From Dongia sedimenti (GTDB taxonomy: Bacteria > Pseudomonadota > Alphaproteobacteria > Dongiales > Dongiaceae): a DNA stretch of 64,000 nt. Below the pieces are notes generated by a model. It had not been told where the DNA came from. It was given only the letters and a program-made list of their open reading frames with translations, and made no database searches. The stretch covers positions 1 through 64,000 of the forward strand of contig JAUYVI010000008.1 in the NCBI GenBank assembly GCA_030715195.1. The letters are read 5' to 3'. This document shows positions 24,750 through 33,576 of the stretch, one piece after another (the stretch's first letter is position 1; each line of letters starts with the position of its first letter). A program made the translations under genes and the position numbers.

Positions 24750-25307
24750 ATGGTGTTTATGCTTATGGGTGCGCATGGTGAGATTGGCGCCGCCGACGAC
24801 ATTTGGACTCTGGAGGACAGAGCAGCGGCGATCGTGGCGGCAGCACTCTTAGACGGCGCACTGGATCGAGCCGTTCAAGCGGCCTTCGTTCAGGATCCAG
24901 AGGCGCTCAAGTCTATGTTTGCGGAAAGCAGCCCGCTCGGTTCGTTCGGTAATCGCATCAACCTGGGGTACTTGCTCGGCATCTACAGTAAGGATGCGAG
25001 AGACGACTTGCGACGCATCGCCAAGGTTAGAAACAGGTTCGCACACTCGCTTGCCGCCAGGAAATTTACCGATGATGGAATTCGTGACCACTGCATGAAT
25101 TTGAAGCTGGTAGAGCGCTACATGATCGACGCCAATGATCCGAACAGAAAGCTCGAACCTGGCGACTTTATGAGTTACGGCGTTGCGGATTCTGCTGAGC
25201 GGCTGAAAGAACCCCGGAGCCGGTACACTGAAACTGTGGCGCTTCTGCACAAAGGCCTCCAGGCTGTCGGCGGCGGCGTTCCAGTGCCTGGTACCCCGAA
25301 ATTCTGA
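24750..25307 (+). CDS. MltR-like protein with a HEPN-type R-x4-H motif
   Basis: A 185-residue helical protein. The segment EDRAAAIVAAALLDGALDRAVQAAF, then SPLGSFGNRINLGYLLGIYS and RRIAKVRNRFAHS, follows the mannitol repressor MltR pattern. RNRFAH (R94-x4-H99) also fits the catalytic motif of HEPN RNases, whose four-helix layout MltR-like proteins resemble (inference). The C-terminal ~70 residues are variable. The start is ATG 24750, eight bases after GGAGG at 24737-24741; a GTG at 24741 overlaps that site and is rejected. Base composition is lower in GC than the flanks. It lies 86 bases before the unknown gene at 25394 on the same strand, a likely pair. No mannitol genes are near. Confidence 0.7.
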   Translation: MVFMLMGAHGEIGAADDIWTLEDRAAAIVAAALLDGALDRAVQAAFVQDPEALKSMFAESSPLGSFGNRINLGYLLGIYSKDARDDLRRIAKVRNRFAHSLAARKFTDDGIRDHCMNLKLVERYMIDANDPNRKLEPGDFMSYGVADSAERLKEPRSRYTETVALLHKGLQAVGGGVPVPGTPKF

Positions 25308-25393
25308 AAAGAAACCCAAGGCTCCGATGAACTCCTATGACGCTCGTAACGCCACCTAAGGACAAGCTCGACTGACGGTGGTATCGTTACCTC

Positions 25394-27091
25394 ATGCCCA
25401 CCTATGCACATAGAAAGCTAATCGAGCAAATAGCTCGCTTAGACCATGTTCCCAGCGATCCCGAGGAATTCTCCGAATGGATCGGAGCGCGCGCGCACAT
25501 GGACTTGTTAAAAGCGAATGCACAGGCAGAGGAAATCATCATTTACGGATCAGGTCCTTTTGCTCTTATCCATTCGATTGTCGTGCCGGATGACGCATTA
25601 GTCGCGGCGAACAAGGAAGATCTATTAATGTGGGGCTGCAACCCCTATACGACCATCGCTAGCTATGTTTCCGGCGGTGGGCGCGAAGAAACGTGGATTG
25701 AGCACACCGGCAACGGACGCGGCTGTCCAGTATTGGACGCGGGGTTTGACCTAATTTTCGCGCGTACGTTCGAGGGTTGGTCGGGAGATGGACGCACATA
25801 CTTCGAGGTCAATCAAGAGTATTCGCATTTAAGCGGTATACACTGGCGGCCGGAGCACAGCTCTTATTGTCGCTATGACGAAAATGGCGACTTGGCCGAA
25901 CTGGTGTCGATGACAGTGAGTGATAAGACGCATCCTGATGTGTCGTTGGTTTCTTTCTCATGGCCATCGCTCGAGGAATACCTGGCGATATCTAAGAGAG
26001 CCCTGGTGCGAATGTTCGACTTCACCCTGGTTAGAAGAGAGTCCTTTTCTGTATGGCCTCAGGGAGAGGAAGAGGTAATCAAAGATTCAGATGATTTCTT
26101 TTATCGACATAAGCTAACGGCGATTGGCGGATATACTCACGGCATTCAGATTATTCGGCCCCGGCGCACTCTCAAGGCTTCATGGAGCACGCGTCGAAGT
26201 AAGATATACGTCGAATTTATCGCACACGATTGGCGCAATCGTCGCGTGGCGCGGATCTCAACAGACCCCAACGCTACAACGAACTATTTTCAAGCGGAGA
26301 ACAATGATCTTCCGTATGAGCTATCGCCCGCTTTCTTCAAACCAGAGGTATTGTCGAAGTATAAGACTGATCGTGAGAAGTACACTGTAAGCGACCGAAT
26401 TTTGCGATGTCGAGCAGCGTGGAGCTTACGAGGCTTTGATGTCAATGAGGCGGGGCAGGTGCACGCCTATATATGCGACCTAAGAGATTTGCCACATACT
26501 GAGCAACTGCATTGGTTTGCATTCAATGAGCCTCCAAAAGCACCCATTTCAAGGCGTGCTCTGATCAATGATTTCGAAGGCAAGTTTGTAGATTTCCAGC
26601 ACCCTCGCGAGACTATTATTGGACTTCTAAATAAGTGGCGCGCCAAACGCGTGCCTTGGTGGATGCTTCGCGATGAAGGATTGCTGAGTCGCGCGAACGT
26701 GCCGCTAACGACGAGCAAGGATGAATGGAGCGAGGCCTTCATGGATCTCGCGAAACTCGTGATCGAGGGGTTCCATGTCAAATTCGTTCGACAAAGACTC
26801 GACAGCTTGGGTGTCGCCTACACAAAAGAAGAGCAGAGCATCGCTCTGCTGGAAAAGCTCGTTGCCTGTCGCAATGAAGACAAATCAACCGCCGCCTTAA
26901 CCGGCCTTAGAACCGCGCAGCACGTTCGCTCCAAGGGAAAAGGTCATGCTAGCGGTAGTGAGGGAAAGAGGCTTGCGCAAGAAGCAATAGCGCAACATGG
27001 CACTTTCGCTGCTCACTTTACTAATGTTTGCCAGCTGATAGTCATCGAATTGGAGACCATTCAGCATGTTTTGGAAGATAGCGCTGAATGA
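25394..27091 (+). CDS. Uncharacterised 565-residue protein with HEPN-like C-terminal motif
   Basis: I do not recognise a named family. It has no signal peptide or membrane helix. The N-terminal two-thirds looks alpha/beta and is rich in Trp, Tyr and His (FEVNQEYSHLSGIHW, CRYDENGDLAELV), and may form a recognition domain. The C-terminal ~110 residues are helical and contain LRTAQHVRSKGKGH: R512-x5-H518 fits the R-x4-6-H motif of HEPN RNases, set between helices as in ApeA/RloC-like proteins (inference). The GC content is far below the window (26 of 60 bases at 26281-26340, against 44 of 60 at 27841-27900), which suggests horizontal gain. The ribosome-binding site is weak, and the start at 25394 is the first ATG of the frame. 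Confidence 0.7.
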   Translation: MPTYAHRKLIEQIARLDHVPSDPEEFSEWIGARAHMDLLKANAQAEEIIIYGSGPFALIHSIVVPDDALVAANKEDLLMWGCNPYTTIASYVSGGGREETWIEHTGNGRGCPVLDAGFDLIFARTFEGWSGDGRTYFEVNQEYSHLSGIHWRPEHSSYCRYDENGDLAELVSMTVSDKTHPDVSLVSFSWPSLEEYLAISKRALVRMFDFTLVRRESFSVWPQGEEEVIKDSDDFFYRHKLTAIGGYTHGIQIIRPRRTLKASWSTRRSKIYVEFIAHDWRNRRVARISTDPNATTNYFQAENNDLPYELSPAFFKPEVLSKYKTDREKYTVSDRILRCRAAWSLRGFDVNEAGQVHAYICDLRDLPHTEQLHWFAFNEPPKAPISRRALINDFEGKFVDFQHPRETIIGLLNKWRAKRVPWWMLRDEGLLSRANVPLTTSKDEWSEAFMDLAKLVIEGFHVKFVRQRLDSLGVAYTKEEQSIALLEKLVACRNEDKSTAALTGLRTAQHVRSKGKGHASGSEGKRLAQEAIAQHGTFAAHFTNVCQLIVIELETIQHVLEDSAE

Positions 27092-27297
27092 ACGTGCCTG
27101 GTGGAGGTCGCTGGACACAATGGAGGCATCTTACGACGACTTCGCAGACACTTTGGACCTTGGCCAGGATCACTGATCCATATACGCAAAGAACCAATGT
27201 CTCGATCACATCTGGAGTCCAGTGGGGTGTCATCCAACGCACCATCTACCTAGACTCTTGACGTGCCATTGATGCGCTGAACCAGGGGGAGACTGCG

Positions 27298-28161
27298 ATG
27301 TCAGACGTATCAGCAATCGGCCTCGGCAAAATGGGCGCCGCGCTGGCCACCACCCTGCTGTCGAGCGGACGCTCGGTGACCGTCTGGAACCGGTCCGCCG
27401 ACAAAGCCGCCGCCCTCCTCGAAGCCGGCGCAACGCTCGCCCCCTCCCCCAACGCGGCGATCGCCGCCAGCCCGGTGTCGATCACCTGCGTGAAGACCCA
27501 CGCCACCACCACCGAACTCCTCCGCCCGCTCGGCGCCGCGCTCGCGGGCAAGACCATCATCGATCTCTCCACCGGCGGCGCCAAGGAAGCCGAGGAGCTG
27601 GTCGCCATGCTCCTTGCCGCCGGGGCGCGCTGGCAGATTGGCATGATCAACGCCTACCCGTCCGGCATCGGCAAGCCGGAGACCGCGATCCTCTGCGCCG
27701 GGCCGGCGGAGGTCTGGGCGGCGCATGGCGACGTCGTGCGCACGCTGGGCGGCGCCTCGGCCCATGTCGGGACCGAGCCCGCCGCCATTCCCGGCCTGTT
27801 CGCCGCGATGTTCACCGCGCGCCAGGGCTTCATGTTCGGCCTGATCTATGGCGGCGCGGTCTGCCGCAAGGCCGGCCTGCCGATGGAGGCCTTCGCGGCG
27901 CAGGTGCCGGTCACCTTCGGCATGGCGAAGAACTATGCCGACCTCTTCATGCGCAGCGTGCCCACACAAAGCTATGACGATGCCGGCGCCACGGTCGCGG
28001 TCTATCTCGCGGCGCTCGACGACGCGCTCTCGACCTTCGAGGCGACCGGCACCACCGACGCGCTGCCGCGCCTGATGCGCGACCTCGCCGCGCGCGGCGT
28101 CGCCGAAGGCTATGCCGCCAAGGAACTGACCGCGCTGGTGGAGATGCTGGCGAAGGATTAG
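27298..28161 (+). CDS. NAD(P)-dependent oxidoreductase, imine reductase / 6PGDH-like
   Basis: A 287-residue protein of the beta-hydroxyacid dehydrogenase/imine reductase superfamily. The N-terminal Rossmann motif GLGKMGAALATTL and VTVWNRSADKAAAL (Arg after the second strand favours NADPH) is followed by IIDLSTGG and a C-terminal helical domain with GFMFGLIYGGAVCRKAGL and TQSYDDAGATVAVY. The usual catalytic Lys of hydroxyacid dehydrogenases is not seen at its normal place, which favours the imine reductase branch. GGGGGAGA at 27285-27292 precedes the ATG. High GC resumes sharply here, so it lies outside the islet. Substrate unknown. Confidence 0.82.
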   Translation: MSDVSAIGLGKMGAALATTLLSSGRSVTVWNRSADKAAALLEAGATLAPSPNAAIAASPVSITCVKTHATTTELLRPLGAALAGKTIIDLSTGGAKEAEELVAMLLAAGARWQIGMINAYPSGIGKPETAILCAGPAEVWAAHGDVVRTLGGASAHVGTEPAAIPGLFAAMFTARQGFMFGLIYGGAVCRKAGLPMEAFAAQVPVTFGMAKNYADLFMRSVPTQSYDDAGATVAVYLAALDDALSTFEATGTTDALPRLMRDLAARGVAEGYAAKELTALVEMLAKD

Positions 28162-28162
28162 C

Positions 28163-28585
28163 CTACGCCCGGTACCCCTCGCCAACACAATCATGCGCCC
28201 ACTGAAAATCGAACTGCGCCTGAGCGATGGTGGAGATTCCGACGGACGGCTCGATGAACGGCCCCGCGCCCTTGTCGATATAGACGATGAAGCGCCCCGT
28301 GCCGCCGCCGGCACTTGCCGCGGGCTTCGCCGTGACGATGCCGCAGGTCTGGCCCGAGCGGCTGTCGCCGGTCACTTGCACCCTCGCGAACTGCGCGGAC
28401 GGGTCGCCCAATCGCGCGCGAATCTGCGCCTCGGCATCGGCGATCACTTTGGAGCGCCAATCCGCTTCGCCGCCGCAGCCGAAAAGCACCAGCAGCGCGA
28501 CGCCCAGCAGCCCGATCGGGGCACGCGCGATGCGACTGGGCGTTCGGTGCGGCCGGAGCGCGATCGGTTCGAGCAAGTTCGGCAT
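28163..28585 (-). CDS. Small lipoprotein of unknown function
   Basis: A 140-residue protein. Arg/Pro-rich start (MPNLLEPIALRPHRTPSR), hydrophobic segment GLLGVALLVLF and lipobox FGC predict a lipidated Cys near residue 37; the long n-region makes the start uncertain (28603 is also possible). The mature part contains DAEAQIRARLGDPSAQFARV and two Cys (QTCGIVTAK, HDCVGE) and ends FIVYIDKG...FQWAHDCVGEGYRA. Short envelope proteins with such a 'residues altered by deletion' pattern are common, but no function is known. It is convergent with the reductase gene, one base apart. Confidence 0.65.
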   Translation of the reverse strand: MPNLLEPIALRPHRTPSRIARAPIGLLGVALLVLFGCGGEADWRSKVIADAEAQIRARLGDPSAQFARVQVTGDSRSGQTCGIVTAKPAASAGGGTGRFIVYIDKGAGPFIEPSVGISTIAQAQFDFQWAHDCVGEGYRA

Positions 28586-28807
28586 ACCCGGATTCCCGTG
28601 CACTGCGGGACGTCGCGCCCGCCAATTTGATCGTACCGCCCGGATATCCGGGAAGTCGATGCCGTGCCCGGCGGTTCAGCCCGGGTGGGCGCCGGACGCC
28701 TGCACCCGGCGCCAGACGGCGTTGTGACCGGCCGCAGGCCGTGACAATCTTCCGAAGCTGCGCGCATCGCACCACAACACGCATCTTCGCCAAGGGAGGC
28801 TGACGGC

Positions 28808-30190
28808 ATGGGGGCTTTGGAGATCTCCGAGGAGGCGCTGTCGCGTCTGGCCGACGACGCGCTGGCGCGGGTCAAGCGCTACTGGTCCGCGCTGCCCGAG
28901 CTTCCCGCGGCGCCGCGCTCGGATGGGGCCGCGACCGCGGCGCTGTTCGCGCGGCCCTGGCCCGAGGCCGGCCTCGGCCAGGCCGTGCTCGCGGATTTCG
29001 AAGCCATCGCCGCCCATGCGCGGCCCTCGGGCGGAAAGTTCTTCGGCTATGTGGTCGGCTCGGCCGAGCCGGTCGGGGTGATCGGCGAGCTGATGGCCGC
29101 GGCGCTCAATCAGAACGTCACCTCCTGGCGCTCGGCGCCGGCCGCGACCGAGATCGAGCGCGCGGTGATCGGCTGGCTGGGCGAGGCGGTCGGCTGCGCC
29201 GGCTTCGCCGGCAGCCTGTGCGGCGGCGGCTCGGCGGCCAACCTGATGGCGCTGGCCATGGCGCGCGAGGCGAAGCTGCCGGCCAATGAAAGCGGGGTGC
29301 TGAGCCCCGGCATCGTCTACGCCTCCACCGAAGCCCATATGGCGATCCCGAAGGCCGTCGCCCTGCTCGGCCTCGGCCGCGACAACCTGCGGCGCATTCC
29401 GGTCGATGCCGAATTGCGCATGCGGGTCGATGCGCTGGCGGCGGCGATCGCGGCGGATCGCGCGGCCGGCCGCCGGCCGATCGCCATCGTCGCCACCGCG
29501 GGCACGGTCAATATCGGCGCCGTCGATCCCCTGCCCGCCCTGGCCGACCTGGCCGCGCGCGAGGATCTCTGGCTGCATGTGGACGGCGCCTATGGCGCGC
29601 TGGCGGCGCTCGCCGTGCCGGAGAAATTCGCCGGCCTCGATCGCGCGGATTCCTTGGCGCTCGATGCCCATAAATGGCTCTACCAGCCGATCGAATGCGG
29701 CTGCCTGCTCTATCGCGACCGGGCGCGGGCGCGGGCCGCCTTCACCGATAGCGGCGACTACATCCGCATCCTCAATGATTCTCCGGCGGAGACCTTCGCT
29801 TTCTTCGAGGAGTCGATGGAGCTCTCGCGCCGGTTTCGCGCGCTGAAGCTGTGGCTCTCGCTGCAATATCATGGCCGGGCGGCCTATCGTGCGGCGATCG
29901 CCCAGGATCTCCGCCATGCCCAGCTGCTGGCCGAGGCGATCGCGGCCGAGCCGGCGCTGGAGCTGGTGGCACCGGTGCCGCTGAGCGCGGTCTGCTTCCG
30001 CCACCGAGCCAAGGACAATGTCGCGATCCTGCGCCGCATGCTGGCCCGGGGCCGGGTCTATGTGTCGAACGCGACCATCGGCGGCGAATTCGTCTTGCGC
30101 GCCTGCTTCGTCAATCACCGCGCCACCGAGGCCGACGTGCGGGCGATCGTCTCCGAAACCCTGGCGGCGGCCGAAGAATTGAACCGCTAG
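28808..30190 (+). CDS. Group II PLP-dependent decarboxylase (aromatic amino acid/glutamate decarboxylase-like)
   Basis: A 460-residue fold-type I PLP enzyme. It has the group II decarboxylase layout: HARPSGGKFFGYVVGSAEPVG for the substrate region, LCGGGSAANLMAL binding the PLP phosphate, STEAHMAIPKAVALLGLG with the stacking His, VATAGTVNIGAVDP, LWLHVDGAYG with the Asp, and the PLP lysine in SLALDAHKWLYQPIECG. Members decarboxylate Tyr, Trp, Dopa, Glu or Asp; the sequence does not show which. The ribosome-binding site is AAGGGAGG at 28791-28798. The gene stands alone, and the repeat-bearing gap 30191-30591 follows. Confidence 0.87.
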   Translation: MGALEISEEALSRLADDALARVKRYWSALPELPAAPRSDGAATAALFARPWPEAGLGQAVLADFEAIAAHARPSGGKFFGYVVGSAEPVGVIGELMAAALNQNVTSWRSAPAATEIERAVIGWLGEAVGCAGFAGSLCGGGSAANLMALAMAREAKLPANESGVLSPGIVYASTEAHMAIPKAVALLGLGRDNLRRIPVDAELRMRVDALAAAIAADRAAGRRPIAIVATAGTVNIGAVDPLPALADLAAREDLWLHVDGAYGALAALAVPEKFAGLDRADSLALDAHKWLYQPIECGCLLYRDRARARAAFTDSGDYIRILNDSPAETFAFFEESMELSRRFRALKLWLSLQYHGRAAYRAAIAQDLRHAQLLAEAIAAEPALELVAPVPLSAVCFRHRAKDNVAILRRMLARGRVYVSNATIGGEFVLRACFVNHRATEADVRAIVSETLAAAEELNR

Positions 30191-30284
30191 CCGCGCGCTC
30201 CCGGCGATTGCCTGGAGAGAACAAATCGGGTACAATCGCGGGTTCGATTTGGCTCCCGGCACGACCGCCGGCAGCGCGCGGCAA

Positions 30285-30568
30285 CGCAGACAGGCCGGGC
30301 GCGTCTGCGTGGTCGGCACGGGGTTCGCAATCGCAGTGCGGAGTTCCGGATGACCCGATGTTGCACTGCATCGCAGACAGGACGCAGACGAAATGCAGAA
30401 TCTCCGGCACCCGGACGGCGGCAGTTTTGTTCGTTCCATCAAAGGCTTGTGCAAGTTCCGTGACGGCCGGGCGTCTGTGTGGGCGCCGATTTCTGTTCGC
30501 GGGTGCAACCTGGTTGCTGGACGACCCGGGCATTGCGCCGCAACGCAGACAGGACGCAGACGAAATGC
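30285..30568. repeat. Diverged tandem duplication, unit about 172 bases
   Basis: The 25-base sequence CGCAGACAGGACGCAGACG followed by AAATGC occurs exactly at 30372-30396 and 30544-30568, 172 bases apart. Between them, CCGGGCG-TCTG-GTGG, GTTCGC and GACCCG blocks at 30295, 30323 and 30352 recur at 30468, 30495 and 30523. A partial third copy of CGCAGACAGG is at 30285. A related sequence on the other strand lies at about 55983-56010. The whole gap 30191-30591 has no gene. Confidence 0.8.
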
Positions 30569-30591
30569 GTCTTTCCGGGCGCGTGCCGCGG

Positions 30592-30978
30592 CTAGAGCTG
30601 GGCCTCGATCGCCGCCTTGTCGATCACCGACCAGACCGCGGCGATCTTCCCGTCGCGCCATCGGTAGAACACGTTCTCGGTGAAGGCGACGCGCCGCCCG
30701 TTCACCGGCAGGCCGAGGAATGCGCCCTTGGGGCTGCAGTCGAAGGCGAGCCGTGCGGCGATCAGCGGCGGATCGGCGACCAGCAGGGCGATCTCGAAGC
30801 GGAGGTCGGGGATGTCGCGGAAGTCCTGCTCCAGCATCGCGCGATAGCCGGCGAGACCGAAGCTGCGGCCGTTATGCTGCGCGTCGTCCTGCACGAAGCG
30901 GCCGAGATTGTCCCAGTCCTGCCGGTTCAGACAGGCGATATAGGCGCGATAGAGATCGGCGAGTTCGGTCTTGGTCAT
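30592..30978 (-). CDS. Ester cyclase / SnoaL-like protein
   Basis: A 128-residue protein of the NTF2-like SnoaL polyketide cyclase family. It begins MTKTELADLYRAYIACLNRQDWDNLGRFVQDDAQHNG, with the usual N-terminal helices and H-N-G, and continues GYRAMLEQDFRDIPDLRFEIALLVAD and NVFYRWRDGKIAAVWSVIDKAAIE. The acid-base Asp and His typical of SnoaL cyclases could be the ones in DDAQHNG. Many members are catabolic or of unknown role, and no polyketide genes are nearby. It is a full-length single domain. Confidence 0.85.
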   Translation of the reverse strand: MTKTELADLYRAYIACLNRQDWDNLGRFVQDDAQHNGRSFGLAGYRAMLEQDFRDIPDLRFEIALLVADPPLIAARLAFDCSPKGAFLGLPVNGRRVAFTENVFYRWRDGKIAAVWSVIDKAAIEAQL

Positions 30979-31131
30979 GGCGATAAACTGTCGGAAATTT
31001 GTGAAGTTCCGTAAGCTCCGCCCGAAGCCTGCACCGAGGAAGACATGAAGCCCGTCGATCGTCGTGGGTGTCAGGCTGAACTTGAAAATCTGCGCCCGTC
31101 ACGCTCGCGGTTGGACCGGCCGGCCGTGCGC

Positions 31132-31674
31132 CTAGTTACACCCCTCGACGTAATCGACCGAGGGATGGAAGCCGGCGCGGAAGGTGGTGACGATGCCGTT
31201 CGAGGTTTCGAAGACCAGGGCGGATCTGGCGTCGGGACTATCTACTATGAGGTAATGCCCGGCCTGGTCGTACTTGTGCGGCATCACCTTGGTTGTCGGG
31301 CCGTAGGCGGCGAGGACGTCACTTTCCTTGGCGCCGATGGCGATGCCTTCGGCGGTCTTGACCGTGATTGCCGGGTTGGCATCGCTGACGCCGACGGAAT
31401 CACCAATGTCGATGCGGGTGATCTTGCCGTCTTCGACCATGTACCAGATATGCGGCGCGTTTCCGTCGGCGCGCTGGGTCTGCCAGCAGGCCTCGGATTC
31501 CTCCGGCTCCATCGGGCGGAAGCGGGCCTGCAGCGCCTGCTCCGCCTCCGCGAGGCGCATGCCGAGTTTGACGGCGCCGATCCCCTGCGGCGTCAAGTCG
31601 GCCGCTTGCGGTGCGGATGTGCTGCAGGCGGCGAGGCCGAGCAATAGGACGAGTGGCCGAATGTGCTGGATCAT
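31132..31674 (-). CDS. Lipoprotein of unknown function
   Basis: A 180-residue protein starting MIQHIRPLVLLLGLAACST: lipobox LAAC with Cys at about residue 17. The mature part begins ADLTPQGIGAVKLGMRLAEAEQAL, a pattern seen in many Proteobacterial envelope proteins that share a G-x-G-x-V-x-L-G-M repeat, and a second related stretch, TAEGIAIGAKESDVLAAYGP, follows about 75 residues later, so the protein looks like two related modules. GGAG eight bases before ATG 31674 supports this start. The upstream frame to 32874 is antisense to the MBL gene and not used. Divergent from the MBL hydrolase gene. Confidence 0.72.
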   Translation of the reverse strand: MIQHIRPLVLLLGLAACSTSAPQAADLTPQGIGAVKLGMRLAEAEQALQARFRPMEPEESEACWQTQRADGNAPHIWYMVEDGKITRIDIGDSVGVSDANPAITVKTAEGIAIGAKESDVLAAYGPTTKVMPHKYDQAGHYLIVDSPDARSALVFETSNGIVTTFRAGFHPSVDYVEGCN

Positions 31675-31782
31675 TCCGCGATCTCCATCGTGCTTGGCAG
31701 AGCTGAGTCCCGGTCGCCGGCTTGTCAGCGACCGGTTCCGAGATAGAGTGCGAGTTTTACCAGGAACCGAGGCGCCAACCTC

Positions 31783-32748
31783 ATGAAGCCCGTCGATACG
31801 CTCGAGATCACCATACTGGTCGATAATACGACCGACAGTCTCTCCTCCAATCCGGATTTCGTCGAGACCGAGTTCGCCTTCCTGCGGCGGCATGGCATGA
31901 AGTGGTTGTCGGGCAAGTGCCTGTGCTGCGCGGCGCATGGCCTCTCCTGCCTGATCACCGCGCGAAGCGGCGACGTTTCGCGCACCCTGCTGTTCGACAC
32001 CGGGCCGGACGAATGGGTGTTCGAGCGCAACGTGACGCGGCTCGGCGTGTCCCTCGGCGATGTCGGCGCGCTGGTGCTGTCGCACGGCCATTGGGATCAC
32101 GGCGGCGCCATGCCGCGGGCGCTGCAGATGATCACCCAGGAGAACGGCGGCCGGAACGTGCCGGTCTATATGCATCCGGAGATGTTCGCGCTCCGCGCCT
32201 TCAAGCAGAAGGACGGCGGCCTCGCGCCGATGGAGAAGGTCGCCGGCGTCGACGTCCTCTCCGGCAATGGCGGCGACGTGGTGGTGACGCGCGACGCACA
32301 GTCGGTGCTGGACGATGCGTTCTATATCAGCGGCGAGATTCCGCGGGTGACGGCGTTCGAGCGCGGGCTGCCGGGGCAGCATCGACAATTGGCGGATGGA
32401 AGCTGGGAGAAGGACGAGGTGATGCCGGACGAGCGCTTCGTCTCGGTCCATGTCGCCGGCAAGGGCCAGGTCGTGTTCACCGCCTGCTCCCATGCCGGGC
32501 TGATCAACGTGCTGCTGGCGGCGCGCGCGCACTTTCCGGAGGTGCCGCTCTATGGCGTGGTCGGCGGGTTCCATCTGGCCGGGCAGACCGAGGCGATCAT
32601 CCCGGAGACGGTCGCGGCCTTGGCGCAGTTCGACTTGAAGCTGATCGCGGCCGGGCATTGCACCGGCTGGCGCGCGGTCAACGCGCTGGCGGCGGCCTAT
32701 GGCGGTGCGGTGGTGCCGTCGGCGGTGGGGAAGCGCTACGTGCTCTAG
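31783..32748 (+). CDS. MBL-fold metallohydrolase (COG1237-like)
   Basis: A 321-residue metallo-beta-lactamase-fold protein. The metal site motif HGHWDHGG is at residues ~104-111, with further family marks FDTGPDEWVFERN, ACSHAGLINV, GGFHLAGQTE and AGHCTGWRAVN. This is the layout of the COG1237 group, which includes the archaeal RFA-P synthase homologues; bacterial members have no clear role. Lys-Cys-Leu-Cys-Cys at residue ~45 may add a metal or redox site. The start at ATG 31783 is the first in the frame. It is divergent from the lipoprotein at 31132. Confidence 0.84.
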   Translation: MKPVDTLEITILVDNTTDSLSSNPDFVETEFAFLRRHGMKWLSGKCLCCAAHGLSCLITARSGDVSRTLLFDTGPDEWVFERNVTRLGVSLGDVGALVLSHGHWDHGGAMPRALQMITQENGGRNVPVYMHPEMFALRAFKQKDGGLAPMEKVAGVDVLSGNGGDVVVTRDAQSVLDDAFYISGEIPRVTAFERGLPGQHRQLADGSWEKDEVMPDERFVSVHVAGKGQVVFTACSHAGLINVLLAARAHFPEVPLYGVVGGFHLAGQTEAIIPETVAALAQFDLKLIAAGHCTGWRAVNALAAAYGGAVVPSAVGKRYVL

Positions 32749-32758
32749 AAGCGGTCGG

Positions 32759-32965
32759 TCACGCCGCGGAGGCAGCCGCCTCGGCGGCCGCCTTGATCTC
32801 GTCGTCGATCGCGGCGTCGATCGCGTCGATCTCGCCTTGCAGGTTCCGGATCTGGGTCGCGGAGCGACCGCCATCGGCCGGGCTCATGGCGCCGCGCGAG
32901 GCAAGGTCCCTTCGGCGCACCACCAGCGATTGGCGCACCGTGCGCAGATTTTCGAGGTCGCTCAT
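32759..32965 (-). CDS. Small coiled-coil hypothetical protein
   Basis: A 68-residue acidic and basic helical protein (MSDLENLRTVRQSLVVRRRDLAS...NLQGEIDAIDAAIDDEIKAAAEAAAS), probably a single coiled coil. No catalytic residues. The start is ATG 32965 rather than the GTG/ATG a few codons upstream, because the peptide MSDLEN is the usual kind of start. It is convergent with the MBL gene (stop to stop, 10 bases). It is the first of five short genes of unknown function up to 34462. Confidence 0.55.
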   Translation of the reverse strand: MSDLENLRTVRQSLVVRRRDLASRGAMSPADGGRSATQIRNLQGEIDAIDAAIDDEIKAAAEAAASAA

Positions 32966-33194
32966 GCACACTCTCCCGCGGCTGCGGGATCGCCCCGCCG
33001 CCGATGTGAAATAATATATGGTGGACCGAGGCGGATATACTAGGGATTAAAGGCAGCGATGACCGCGAAATCTGGTAGAAACGGCCGGTTCTTCTTACGA
33101 ATTATTTATATTCTCTATCCTTAGCGGGCAATTGAGCGCATCATGGCCGCTTCGAAGGGCCCGCGCGCCCTTCCCCGACTCCAGGAGACATTCC

Positions 33195-33554
33195 ATGCAG
33201 ATTCCAGCCTCGCTCAAGCCGGGCCTGACCGGCGCCGCCCTCGGTGCCATCGCGACCATGATCATCGGTTTTTCCTCCGGCGGCTGGTACACGACCAGCT
33301 CCGCTGAAAAGCTCGCGACCACCCGTTCCGCCGTCGCCGTCGTCGATGCCCTGGTTCCGGTCTGCGTCGCCCAGTCGAAGCTCGATCCCGACGGCGCGGC
33401 GAAGATCACCGCGATGACCGGGATGGTCACCAACTACGAGAAGCGCGACTTCGTGATGAAGGCCGGATGGGCCACCACCTCGGGCAGCGAGAGCGCCAAC
33501 AGCGACGTCGCCAGCGCCTGCGCCGACGTGCTGGTGAAGGCGCGCCAGAGCTGA
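33195..33554 (+). CDS. Small membrane-anchored hypothetical protein
   Basis: A 119-residue protein with one N-terminal hydrophobic segment (LTGAALGAIATMIIGFSSGGWYT) that may be a signal anchor, followed by a soluble alpha-helical domain with two cysteines (VCVAQSKLD, ASACADVLVKA). AGGAG at 33181-33185 precedes ATG 33195 and rules out a longer frame from 33132. An AT-rich promoter region lies upstream (33010-33130). Homologues of this type are common in Alphaproteobacteria, but I know of no function. Confidence 0.7.
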   Translation: MQIPASLKPGLTGAALGAIATMIIGFSSGGWYTTSSAEKLATTRSAVAVVDALVPVCVAQSKLDPDGAAKITAMTGMVTNYEKRDFVMKAGWATTSGSESANSDVASACADVLVKARQS

Positions 33555-33576
33555 TCAACCACACGAGAGCGCGCGC

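Noticed and set aside
24750-25307. Mannitol operon repressor as a functional call
   Set aside because: The MltR pattern is present, but no mannitol transporter or dehydrogenase genes are in the window.
30285-30568. CRISPR-like array in the 30 kb gap
   Set aside because: Only two exact 25-base repeats, 172 bases apart, with spacers that are themselves related; no cas gene nearby.
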